From Bacteroidota bacterium (GTDB lineage Bacteria; Bacteroidota; Bacteroidia; Chitinophagales; Chitinophagaceae): a stretch of 21,216 nucleotides of DNA. Both the position numbers and the translations under genes were made by a program. Below the pieces are notes generated by a model that saw nothing but the letters and a program-made list of their open reading frames with translations, was not told the origin of the DNA and searched no databases. Shown here piece by piece: positions 1 through 6,876 of this stretch; position 1 is the stretch's first letter; every line of letters begins with the position of its first letter. The stretch is taken from contig JAEZAM010000152.1 in the NCBI GenBank assembly GCA_023430465.1, positions 1 through 21,216 of the forward strand, read 5' to 3'.

Positions 1-83
1 TGGGTGCTGGATGCTGGATGCTGGATACTGGGGGCTGGATGCTGGGTACTGGATGCTGGGTGCTGGATACTGGATGGCTGGAT
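1..83. repeat. Degenerate GCTGGAT tandem repeat array (left edge)
   Basis: The first 83 bases are built almost entirely from a 7-base unit, GCTGGAT, and variants with one added or changed base (GCTGGATA, GCTGGGT, CTGGGG). About eleven units are visible, and the array is cut by the window edge. There is no coding signal. The same unit appears in the opposite orientation at 21190-21216. It is a simple-sequence intergenic repeat. The copies are too short and lack the unique spacers of a CRISPR array. Confidence 0.8.
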
Positions 84-305
84 GAGGTTTTTAACCTCGG
101 GATTAATCCGGGGTTAATACGCCCGGGGACTGAGTAGCCCATGAGCGAAGCGAATGGGCGTACCGAAGGCCCCTGAAATCGGGATGCGCGGTGCGTAATA
201 CGGGATGCGGGATAGTTGGATACCTGCTACTTTTGAGCGAGAAAGAGAGCGAGAGCGGGTTGCTATGAGTTTTTTAATTTTTCATTTTTAATTTTTGTGG
301 TCCCC
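84..305. other. Non-coding structured intergenic region downstream of topoisomerase
   Basis: No gene is seen here. The stretch holds small inverted repeats: gaggtt/aacctc (84-89 with 93-98), ccggg/cccgg (108-112 with 122-126) and gcccat/atgggc (137-142 with 154-159). It also has a 9-base direct repeat, cgggatgcg (180-188 and 201-209), and a T-rich tail (270-296). The segment cgggattaatccgg (98-111) resembles the palindrome at 20984-20997 on the other side of the window, suggesting a shared family of intergenic repeats. Confidence 0.55.
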
Positions 306-1391
306 TCATGATACCATCGACAACTTCAGAATATGGAGTAACGATTTTTCCTCCTTTGCCAGCCCCGAGGGAATTCCTTTCGACGGGGGCTTACTGAGGC
401 AGTGTGTAAGCTGATTCTCCTCATATAACCGGATCAACTCAGGATGCACATAATATTTACGGCAGACGGTACGGGTATTCCCCAATTTCTCTGAAACGGC
501 ATCCAGCGCGGCCACAATATTCTTTTTTATCGTGGTTGGGGTTACTGGTTCTTCCATTTCCTGCTGGCAAAAAAACTCCAAGGCTTTCAACGTGCCCGCC
601 CATGTCCGGAAATCCTTTGCACTGAAATCGTCATCCGCTGCGGCCTTGATATAGCTGTTCACCTTTCCCGAATCGATGCTTTTCTTATTTCCGTCCGCAT
701 CATAGTATTGAAACAGCTCTTTACCCGGCACATCGCGACACTGCTTCACTACCCGCGCCAGCTTCTTATTCCGGATCGTGATAGAGTGATCGATCCCCTT
801 TTTCCCCCGGAACGAGAAACTGATTTTCTCCGAACCCACTTCCACATGCTTGTCTTTCAGTGTCGTGAGACCATATGATCCATATAATTTCTCATATCCA
901 TTATTTCCGATACGTATATAAGTCTGTTCCATCAACTGAATAACCGTAGCAAGTACCTTTTCTTCTGTCAGTCCTGGCTGTTCCAGGTCCTTTTTCAATC
1001 GCCTGCGGATCTTTGGGAGGGCATGGCCAAATTCATAGAGACGATGAAACTTCGTCTGGTTGCGAAGTTCATTCCAGCCTGGATGATATTTGTATTGCTT
1101 CCTGCCATTGGCATCTATGCCAGTGACCTGTATATGGCCAGCAGGCTCATGGCAGATCCAGACGTTCTCCCAGGCAGGCGGGATCACCAGGCTGCGTATA
1201 CGGTCCAGATGAGACCTGTCCTTCACCACTTTACCCTGGTAAGTATAAGTAAATGCTTTCCCTTTCCTGATCCTTCGTATCCCTTCCTGGTTGTCGGTCA
1301 CGTAGACCAGGTTCGCTGCCCGGGCCGCTTTCCGATAATCCCGGTCTATCTGTCTGTGCTGTTTATGAGTGAGTGTGGTGGTTGCTGTCAT
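306..1391 (-). CDS. Type IB DNA topoisomerase
   Basis: A eukaryotic/poxvirus-type topoisomerase IB, which relaxes supercoils by a transient 3'-phosphotyrosyl bond and needs no ATP. Visible family signatures, numbered from the chosen start, are VIPPAWENVWI near 69-79, GHIQVTG with the KYHPGW segment near 85-106, YIRIGN near 158-163, GLTTLKDKH near 174-182, FSAKDFRTWAGT near 256-267, and CRKYYVHPEL near 310-319. The second Tyr of the last motif (about 314) is the likely nucleophile. The frame is open upstream to an ATG at 1469, but the extra 26 residues are not family-like, so the ATG at 1391 is preferred (361 aa, a typical bacterial length). It is transcribed divergently from the split-barrel gene at 1577, with 185 bases between them. 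Its stop lies at the edge of the left repeat region, and no intrinsic terminator is evident. Confidence 0.9.
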   Translation of the reverse strand: MTATTTLTHKQHRQIDRDYRKAARAANLVYVTDNQEGIRRIRKGKAFTYTYQGKVVKDRSHLDRIRSLVIPPAWENVWICHEPAGHIQVTGIDANGRKQYKYHPGWNELRNQTKFHRLYEFGHALPKIRRRLKKDLEQPGLTEEKVLATVIQLMEQTYIRIGNNGYEKLYGSYGLTTLKDKHVEVGSEKISFSFRGKKGIDHSITIRNKKLARVVKQCRDVPGKELFQYYDADGNKKSIDSGKVNSYIKAAADDDFSAKDFRTWAGTLKALEFFCQQEMEEPVTPTTIKKNIVAALDAVSEKLGNTRTVCRKYYVHPELIRLYEENQLTHCLSKPPSKGIPSGLAKEEKSLLHILKLSMVS

Positions 1392-1576
1392 TGTCCGTTT
1401 AAAGGGAGTAGACAGGAAAACAGAGTGCCAGATTTCCCGGAAGGCCCGAAGCTTGTGGAGAATAGTCATGGGATTTGGGGAAATAGTTGCGCAAAACCGC
1501 TACGGAAGAGGGATAGCGGGGTTCTGGAAGCATTGGTATCACATTTGAATTATACAAACAGACAAAACACACCTAT

Positions 1577-2065
1577 ATGACATCCGACACCAACCTCCAG
1601 TTTATCCGCGAGAAGATCTACCAGATCAGGACCGCCATCATGTACAGCATGAGCAATGAGCTGGTGAAACTGCCAAACAGCATCGTCACCGCCGTTAAGA
1701 TTGATGATGAGGGAAACCTCTGGTTTGTTTGCAACAAGCCGTCCCACGAGTTGGACCAATGCCCCACCACTTTTCCTGCCCGGCTACATTTTTACAAGAA
1801 AGGAACTTATTTCCACATGGAAGTGAGCGGTAAAGCCGAAATCGTGAACAACGATTATAAGGTATTTGCAGAGCACAGCGATTTCAACCGGCCGGTACTG
1901 GTGAAGATGAACATGTGTAATATCTCTTATACTGAACCCCAGGAGAAGAGAAAGAAATCATTCGAGGTGTGGCTGGAGAAGGCGGCACAATGGATGGTGA
2001 AAAATATCGCCCTGCCACGGAATGAGAAACCCGTACTCCACCAGATGCAGTCGATGAATCATTAA
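1577..2065 (+). CDS. PPOX-like split-barrel protein (general stress protein 26-like)
   Basis: A 162-residue protein resembling the pyridoxamine 5'-phosphate oxidase-like FMN-binding split-barrel family, the group that includes general stress protein 26. After an N-terminal helix it shows strand patterns such as SIVTAVKIDDEGNLWFVCN (about 35-53), ARLHFYKKGTYFHMEVSGKAEIV (about 68-90, a typical split-barrel hairpin) and a C-terminal helix with EVWLEKAAQW. Family members bind flavin or related cofactors, but the actual substrate cannot be read from sequence. It is followed after 17 bases by a diverged paralogue, and the two probably form one transcript ending at the terminator at 2495-2523. The ATG at 1577 lies only a few bases downstream of an A-rich stretch, and no Shine-Dalgarno is seen, as is usual in Bacteroidota. 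Confidence 0.72.
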   Translation: MTSDTNLQFIREKIYQIRTAIMYSMSNELVKLPNSIVTAVKIDDEGNLWFVCNKPSHELDQCPTTFPARLHFYKKGTYFHMEVSGKAEIVNNDYKVFAEHSDFNRPVLVKMNMCNISYTEPQEKRKKSFEVWLEKAAQWMVKNIALPRNEKPVLHQMQSMNH

Positions 2066-2082
2066 TCAGTCAAGCGTATATC

Positions 2083-2460
2083 ATGAGTAAAGATTTACAA
2101 AAGATCAGGAAGAAAATTCAGAACATTCAGTTCGGGATCCTTCGCTGCCGCCAGAAAGACAATCAGCAGTCATGGCAGGTAAAAGCCACCTCTGACGATG
2201 ATAACGTGTTACACTGCCTGGTGGAAAGTGAAGAGCCCTATGCTGACATCCTGAATAAGAATGTAAATCTTGTACAGAAACATCATGATGATTACCTGTA
2301 CATCACAGGTAAGGTCGATGCAGAGGTACATGACAACGTCAAGATCCTTTCCATCCGTATTCTAAAAGCTTGCTGGTTTGTGCGCAGGCAACGTGGTAGC
2401 GTTACCTGGCTCCAGGAAAAATACATGTACCAGCATGAAGAGTTGGAGCTTGCTTCCTGA
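2083..2460 (+). CDS. Diverged split-barrel paralogue of the preceding gene, function unknown
   Basis: A 125-residue protein that aligns by eye with its upstream neighbour. IRKKIQNIQFGIL matches IREKIYQIRTAIM, and DDYLYITGKVDAEV matches GTYFHMEVSGKAEIV. The overall strand and helix order is kept, but the cofactor-side residues and the C-terminal helix are not. It therefore appears to be a shortened, rapidly diverging duplicate, with possible loss of flavin binding. Its start is 17 bases after the upstream stop, so co-transcription is likely. A specific function cannot be assigned. The reading frame is intact and ends just before a strong intrinsic terminator, which supports it being a real gene rather than a shadow. 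Confidence 0.65.
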   Translation: MSKDLQKIRKKIQNIQFGILRCRQKDNQQSWQVKATSDDDNVLHCLVESEEPYADILNKNVNLVQKHHDDYLYITGKVDAEVHDNVKILSIRILKACWFVRRQRGSVTWLQEKYMYQHEELELAS

Positions 2461-2494
2461 TAAAAAGATACTCCAGTAACTCCATCATATATCC

Positions 2495-2523
2495 GCACAG
2501 CCATTTTGGTTGTGCTTTTTTTT
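2495..2523 (+). terminator. Intrinsic terminator of the split-barrel gene pair
   Basis: A 9-bp stem, gcacagcca (2495-2503) with tggttgtgc (2507-2515), contains one G-U wobble and a 3-base loop. It is followed directly by eight T residues (2516-2523). It sits 34 bases after the stop of the 125-residue gene. This is a textbook Rho-independent structure on the + strand. Confidence 0.85.
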
Positions 2524-2758
2524 GCGCGGAACGCAAGATTCGGGAAGCGGGAGTGTGTGAGAGAATGTGTGTTTTTTTCCGCAATAATTATGTACTCAAT
2601 TTCCTCGTTCGCAATTTTGTTTAAGGAATTAGTCATCAACGATCCGATTTGTTGCATACATCACACACAGAGGGGAATTCGTTGCAACAAAAAGTGATAA
2701 TAAGCCTGTACTCCGTGCTGGCATTGTTTTTTCAAATATGAATGTAAAGACAGTGATT
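2524..2758. other. AT-rich intergenic region upstream of the small membrane protein
   Basis: There is no supported gene. The region contains G/T-rich and T-rich runs and an 8-base palindrome, gttgcaac (2681-2688), with a half copy, gttgca, at 2651-2656. It presumably carries the promoter of the small membrane protein gene, but I could not find a convincing Bacteroidota -33/-7 pair. Confidence 0.35.
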
Positions 2759-2965
2759 ATGAAACAGGCGTTATACATAATAGCATTGGTATTCCTGATA
2801 GGATGGATTGTCAGCTTTTTCATGATGGGAGCGGGCGCAGTGATCCACGTGTTTCTCTTTATTTCAGCCATCCTTGCGATGCAGGGATTGATGATATGTC
2901 CAAAAAGAAAGCAGAAGGCATCAGCCACTGTAGCTGCAGATACTGAAAGCGCACTCTGCATTTAA
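2759..2965 (+). CDS. Small two-helix membrane protein (lmo0937/DUF5670-like)
   Basis: A protein of about 68 residues. It begins MKQALYIIALVFLIGWIVSFF, followed by a second hydrophobic stretch near 25-45 (GAVIHVFLFISAILAMQGL), and ends in a short basic and then acidic tail. This arrangement, with GWI then an isoleucine/histidine-containing second helix, resembles the small lmo0937-family (DUF5670) inner-membrane proteins. Their function is not established, though they are often found near stress genes. An in-frame ATG exists 21 bases upstream (2738), but the family usually begins at MK(S/Q)LLYI, so 2759 is chosen. The C-terminal tail after ICPKRK is longer than usual. The gene is followed after 43 bases by the sensor kinase; co-transcription is possible but unproven. 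Confidence 0.6.
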   Translation: MKQALYIIALVFLIGWIVSFFMMGAGAVIHVFLFISAILAMQGLMICPKRKQKASATVAADTESALCI

Positions 2966-3008
2966 TAATGTATATTTAACGGGTCGCCAAAGCCGGCAGT
3001 TTTTCTAT

Positions 3009-4418
3009 ATGCCACTTACAAAAGCCAAGACGAGGTGGGGATATTTCATCGCATTTATCTTATTACTTCTTTCCTATTTTCTCATCTTTCTTGTGATCCG
3101 AAAGCTGGCTCAGGAGTCTGACCGCGTCAGCCACTCCTTTACCGTTATAAATAGCCTCGAGAAAATTAAAGGCGAACTGACAGATGCCGAAACCGGCATC
3201 AGGGGTTATTTTATCACCCGTAACGAACAGTACCTGTCATCTTATCACACCGGCAGAAAGAATGTAATTCCGCATTATGAGAATTTGCGGCGATTGACCG
3301 CGGAAGAGCCGACGTATAAGGCGAGGGTGCTGCGACTCGGCCAGCTAATCCCCATGCGCCTCGCCACACTTGACACTGCCCTTGCCGTATTTAAAAGACA
3401 GGGGGAACTGATCACGCCTGTAGTAACCGCACCGGGCGAGCGGAACCGTGTGATGATGGACAGCATCCGCCATGTAATTCATGAACTGAGAAATGACGAA
3501 CAAACCCTGATGAATGAAAGGGATGATAATCTTCGCGGATTTTTTACCACTACCAGTATCCTGGCGCTAACCTCGCTTCTTGTTGCGCTTGTCACGATCG
3601 CTTATTCGGTAGTTATTTATAACAGAGAAAGCAAGGCCAAGGAAAAGGCGATCAGCAATACACGCCTGTACAGTATGCAACTGGAGGAAAGAGTATCCGA
3701 ACTGGCCAACCTGAATGTGGAGTTACAGGAGCTGAAAAGTATTGAGAAATTTGCGTCCACCGGTCGGATCGCGCGGACCATTGCGCATGAAGTGCGAAAC
3801 CCGCTAACCAACATATCCCTGGCTTCGGAGCAATTAAGGGAACTCGTGCCGGGAAATGAAGAGGCCGCCCTGCTGCTGGACATGATCGGGCGAAACAGCA
3901 GCCGCATCAACCAGCTTGTTTCCGACCTGCTTCAGTCAACCAGGTTTGCCCAACTTGAGTACACAGTGGCAGATATCAATGAACTGCTGGAGGAAACCCT
4001 CACCATGGCCAAAGACCGGCTGGAGCTTCACCAGGTAAAGCTGGAAAAAAAGTTCGCGCAGAATCTGTGTAAAGTTCCTGTCGACCGGGAAAAGATCAGG
4101 CTCGCCTTCCTCAATATAATCGTGAACGCCATCGAGGCAATGGAAAAAGGAAAAGGCGTCCTCCGGGTGACAACCCGATTGCAGGGGGATAAATGCCTGA
4201 TCGAATTCTCCGACAATGGTTCGGGCATGGACGAAGAAACTTTGCAAAAATTATTTGAACCCTATTTCACCAGCAAACTAAAGGGCAACGGTCTCGGTCT
4301 GACGAATACCCAAAACATCATCCTGAATCATAAAGGAACTATTTCCGCTCAAAGCGTCAAAGGGGAGGGCTCAAGGTTTATCGTAGTGCTGAACACTGAA
4401 CTGGAAGAGAGTATCTGA
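3009..4418 (+). CDS. CHASE3 sensor histidine kinase, NtrB-like
   Basis: A membrane-bound histidine kinase of 469 residues. Transmembrane helix 1 (about 11-30) is followed by an extracytoplasmic CHASE3 four-helix domain (about 35-178), containing the hallmark DAETGIRGYFITRNEQYL (59-76). Transmembrane helix 2 (about 180-204) leads to a short coiled coil (210-245). The phosphoacceptor helix carries HEVRNPL with His260, and the ATPase domain has the N box LNIIVNAIEAM (368-378), DNGSGM (402-407) and GNGLGL (426-431). The HEVRNPL form is typical of kinases that pair with NtrC-type regulators, so its likely partner is the sigma-54 activator at 5001. The two are separated by an oppositely transcribed receiver gene, whose stop lies 25 bases from this gene's stop. 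CHASE3 ligands are generally unknown; the domain resembles the sensory bundles of chemoreceptors. Confidence 0.9.
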   Translation: MPLTKAKTRWGYFIAFILLLLSYFLIFLVIRKLAQESDRVSHSFTVINSLEKIKGELTDAETGIRGYFITRNEQYLSSYHTGRKNVIPHYENLRRLTAEEPTYKARVLRLGQLIPMRLATLDTALAVFKRQGELITPVVTAPGERNRVMMDSIRHVIHELRNDEQTLMNERDDNLRGFFTTTSILALTSLLVALVTIAYSVVIYNRESKAKEKAISNTRLYSMQLEERVSELANLNVELQELKSIEKFASTGRIARTIAHEVRNPLTNISLASEQLRELVPGNEEAALLLDMIGRNSSRINQLVSDLLQSTRFAQLEYTVADINELLEETLTMAKDRLELHQVKLEKKFAQNLCKVPVDREKIRLAFLNIIVNAIEAMEKGKGVLRVTTRLQGDKCLIEFSDNGSGMDEETLQKLFEPYFTSKLKGNGLGLTNTQNIILNHKGTISAQSVKGEGSRFIVVLNTELEESI

Positions 4419-4443
4419 GGCAACAGTGTAGAAAAAAATCCCC

Positions 4444-4818
4444 TTACAGGCAAACCTTATCCATTGTCTGGAGTATGATTTCCCGGGTAAACGGTTTACT
4501 GATAAAATAGTCAACTCCCTCCTGGTAAGCAAGTTGCCGATCCGTGGCCGTATCATGTGCTGTGATCATGATAATCACCGAGTCCGGATGGCTTTTTTTG
4601 ATCCGCCGGATATTCTGAACCCCCAGACCATCAGACAGGTGGTTGTCCAGGAAGATTATCTGCGGATCGGTCCCCTGCAAGACCCGGTGCGCTTCCTGTA
4701 AGCTCGTGACATAATCAGCTTCAATATTTTTGTACCTCAAGATGCTTTTCAGGAGGTAGCAAATATCTATTTCGTCATCAATTATTAGAGCGTTTGACCG
4801 GGTGTCCACATTTATCAT
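4444..4818 (-). CDS. Single-domain response regulator
   Basis: A stand-alone receiver domain of 124 residues with no output domain. The acidic pair is Asp14/Asp15 (LIIDDE) and the phosphoacceptor is Asp58 (IIFLDNHLSDG). A Thr in MITAHD and a Lys in ISKPF complete the active site. The frame is open up to 4890, but the upstream residues are not domain-like and the ATG at 4818 gives a compact receiver. It is convergent with the kinase at 3009 and divergent from the sigma-54 activator (182 bases between starts). Such proteins act by phosphotransfer or protein contact. It may compete with or modulate the kinase/activator pair that surrounds it; this is inferred from position only. Confidence 0.85.
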   Translation of the reverse strand: MINVDTRSNALIIDDEIDICYLLKSILRYKNIEADYVTSLQEAHRVLQGTDPQIIFLDNHLSDGLGVQNIRRIKKSHPDSVIIMITAHDTATDRQLAYQEGVDYFISKPFTREIILQTMDKVCL

Positions 4819-5000
4819 TTTCGTCTCAGATCCAATATTATTCGTTGCTAATCTTATACATACACGGCCACAATTTTTTTGCCAAAACAATTGTTGCGTT
4901 TTTTACCGAGCATTCCCACATAGTCCGGCATGATTTGGGCATATATAGCCCGGAGTAGGTCAAAAATTCTTAATTTCAATTTGTCCCAACAAAACAAACT
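4819..5000. promoter_or_regulatory. Divergent regulatory region between receiver and sigma-54 activator genes
   Basis: These 182 bases separate two divergent starts and must hold the promoters of both. The stretch is AT-rich with a short gggc/gccc inverted repeat around tatata (4936-4950). No confident -33/-7 element and no sigma-54 (-24/-12) motif was found by eye. The call rests on gene arrangement only. Confidence 0.4.
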
Positions 5001-6434
5001 ATGAGCAAGAAAATCCTCATTATTGACGACGATCTGGATTTGTGTACGTTATTAGGCAGATTTCTTACGAAGAATGGCTATGAAGTCGATATGGCCCACT
5101 CTGGCAGCAAGGGTATCGCAAAGTTCAACGAGGGCAGATTTGATGTGGTGATATGCGATTACCGGTTGGGCGATATGGAAGGGATCAATGTACTTACCGC
5201 CCTTCGCAAACAAGACCCGGGTGTCAAAGTTTTGATGATCACCGGCTACTCGGATATCAAGACCGCCGTAGAGGTCATCAAGCTTGGAGCGTTTGATTAT
5301 ATCGTGAAACCCCTGATTCCGGATGAGGTATTGAGTGTGCTGAACAAGGCAATTACTCAGCCTGCAGGCACCAACGCCTCTACTTACGAAGGCACAGCGG
5401 GGACGACCAAAAAATCAACTGCACCCAAGCCGAACGTTTACAATGAGCAGTTCATGGTAGGTAAGGCACCCGCTACAAAGGCGCTCTACGACCAGATCAA
5501 TATAGTTGCGGCAACGAATTACAGTATCATCCTCTACGGTGAAAGCGGTACCGGCAAGGAAGTGATCGCCAAGACGATCCATGACATGAGTAATCGCAAA
5601 GACAAGCCCTTCGTAGCGATGGACTGCGGTACATTGTCGAAGGAGCTGGCCGGTAGCGAGCTGTTCGGGCACGTAAAAGGTGCGTTTACGGGCGCGCTGC
5701 AGGACAAGGAAGGACATTTCGAACTGGCAAACGGCGGTACACTGTTCCTGGACGAGGTCGGAAACTTATCCCTGGATGTGCAGGCAACCCTGCTTCGCGT
5801 GATCCAGGAAAGAAAGATCAAGCGGGTAGGTGGCAATAAGGAGATGAATGTGGATGTACGGATCATTGTCGCTTCCAATGAAAACCTGCAGGAAGGGTAC
5901 AGGAAGGGTAAGTTCCGCGAGGATCTCTATCACCGCTTCAATGAATTCTCCATCAATCTTCCGCCCCTGCGGAGCAGGAAAGAAGACATCCTTCTGTTTG
6001 CTGATTTCTTCCTTGCCAAAACGAATTCTGAACTCCAGAAAGAAGTTGCCGGCTTTGACGAATCCGTCCTTCAGACATTTTTACAATACAACTGGCCAGG
6101 TAACCTTCGGGAATTCCGAAACGTGGTGAGGCGAGCCGTATTGCTGACGCCTCCGGGAGAGAAGATCACATCGGCATCACTGCCCTGGGAAATCACAAAC
6201 AACTCGTCCATGGTTACTACTGCGCCCGTCGACGATGCCAAGCCATTCTCTATCAGCAGCCCGGCTCCAAAGAAAGAGCTTGACCTGAAAGATGCGGCCA
6301 GCCGTGCAGAGTATGAAACGATCATGACAGTGCTTCAACAGGTCAACTTCAATAAGAAGAAAGCAGCAGAGATGCTGAACATCGACCGGAAGACGTTATA
6401 CAATAAGATCAAGAATTTCCAGGACCAGGAGTAA
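5001..6434 (+). CDS. NtrC-family sigma-54-dependent response regulator
   Basis: A 477-residue activator with complete three-domain structure. The receiver (about 4-117) has the phosphoacceptor Asp53 (VICDYRLGD), a Thr in MITGYSD and a Lys in VKPL. An Ala/Thr/Lys-rich linker (about 120-148) follows. The AAA+ domain (about 150-385) has Walker A GESGTGKE (180-187), the sigma-54-contacting loop GAFTGA (227-232), Walker B TLFLDE (247-252), and an arginine-rich region at FREDLYHRF. A Fis-type helix-turn-helix lies at the C terminus (about 437-475; KKKAAEMLNIDRKTLYNKI). It binds upstream DNA and remodels sigma-54 polymerase when phosphorylated. The intact GAFTGA indicates a functional activator. The CHASE3 kinase at 3009 is the likely partner. 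Its last 26 bases overlap the 3' end of the convergent receiver gene. It is the only protein in this signalling cluster with a DNA-binding domain. Confidence 0.95.
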   Translation: MSKKILIIDDDLDLCTLLGRFLTKNGYEVDMAHSGSKGIAKFNEGRFDVVICDYRLGDMEGINVLTALRKQDPGVKVLMITGYSDIKTAVEVIKLGAFDYIVKPLIPDEVLSVLNKAITQPAGTNASTYEGTAGTTKKSTAPKPNVYNEQFMVGKAPATKALYDQINIVAATNYSIILYGESGTGKEVIAKTIHDMSNRKDKPFVAMDCGTLSKELAGSELFGHVKGAFTGALQDKEGHFELANGGTLFLDEVGNLSLDVQATLLRVIQERKIKRVGGNKEMNVDVRIIVASNENLQEGYRKGKFREDLYHRFNEFSINLPPLRSRKEDILLFADFFLAKTNSELQKEVAGFDESVLQTFLQYNWPGNLREFRNVVRRAVLLTPPGEKITSASLPWEITNNSSMVTTAPVDDAKPFSISSPAPKKELDLKDAASRAEYETIMTVLQQVNFNKKKAAEMLNIDRKTLYNKIKNFQDQE

Positions 6435-6813
6435 TAGCTGGTTCATTGTTAAGCCTTTTATGAAGAGCATCCTCGACAGTTTCGAGTAATTGCTTTGTCA
6501 TGAAAGGCTTTTCTATGTATCCGTCCGCGCCGGCAGCCATGGACAATGAGTCGATGTCAGGTGCGGCAGAGATCATGATCACCGGGATGGAACGGGTACG
6601 TTCATTGGTCTTCAAATGACGGCAAAGATCCACGCCATCGGTGCCGGAGAGTTGCTTGTCCAGTACAAACAGGTCAGGAAGCTCAAACTCATCCTTTAGA
6701 ACGGGCAGGGCGCCTGAGAGAACCACCGTGTCGTACCCGGCCTTCTCAAAGATCAGCTTAAAAATTTCCTGAACACCCGGGTCGTCGTCAATAACCAGAA
6801 TCCTTTTCTTCAT
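6409..6813 (-). CDS. Single-domain response regulator, likely last gene of the CheR/CheB operon
   Basis: A stand-alone receiver of 134 residues. It has the acidic cluster DDD (9-11), phosphoacceptor Asp52 (LFVLDKQLSG), Ser82 in place of the usual Thr (MISAAP), and Lys102 (YIEKPF). A short Pro/Gly-rich tail (AITPGPGNS) follows the domain and is encoded in the part that overlaps the convergent sigma-54 activator gene. The start at 6813 gives MKKRILVIDDDP, the normal start of the fold; an ATG at 6843 would add ten residues. It lies 63 bases downstream of the cheB stop in the same orientation, so it is probably co-transcribed. Its role may be to supply the receiver function that this CheB lacks, but that is inference. 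Confidence 0.85.
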   Translation of the reverse strand: MKKRILVIDDDPGVQEIFKLIFEKAGYDTVVLSGALPVLKDEFELPDLFVLDKQLSGTDGVDLCRHLKTNERTRSIPVIMISAAPDIDSLSMAAGADGYIEKPFMTKQLLETVEDALHKRLNNEPAITPGPGNS

Positions 6814-6876
6814 GCGCGATTTAAAGCCCAAAAGATATACCATAAGTATGGAATGTTTTGGGAAAAAAGGATAAAC

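Noticed and set aside
1..83. Possible CRISPR array
   Set aside because: The repeat unit is only about 7 bases and is directly tandem, with no unique spacers and no cas genes nearby.
1023..1580. 185-codon plus-strand open frame opposite the topoisomerase gene
   Set aside because: It overlaps conserved topoisomerase IB motifs on the other strand and has no domain of its own.
2506..2697. 63-codon plus-strand open frame after the terminator at 2495-2523
   Set aside because: It starts within the terminator hairpin, has biased composition from T-rich DNA and no recognisable features. The overlapping minus-strand frames (2292-2657, 2402-2584) are equally unsupported.
4419..4443. Shared terminator between the convergent kinase (3009) and receiver (4444) genes
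   Set aside because: The 25-base gap has an A run but no hairpin, so no intrinsic terminator could be supported.
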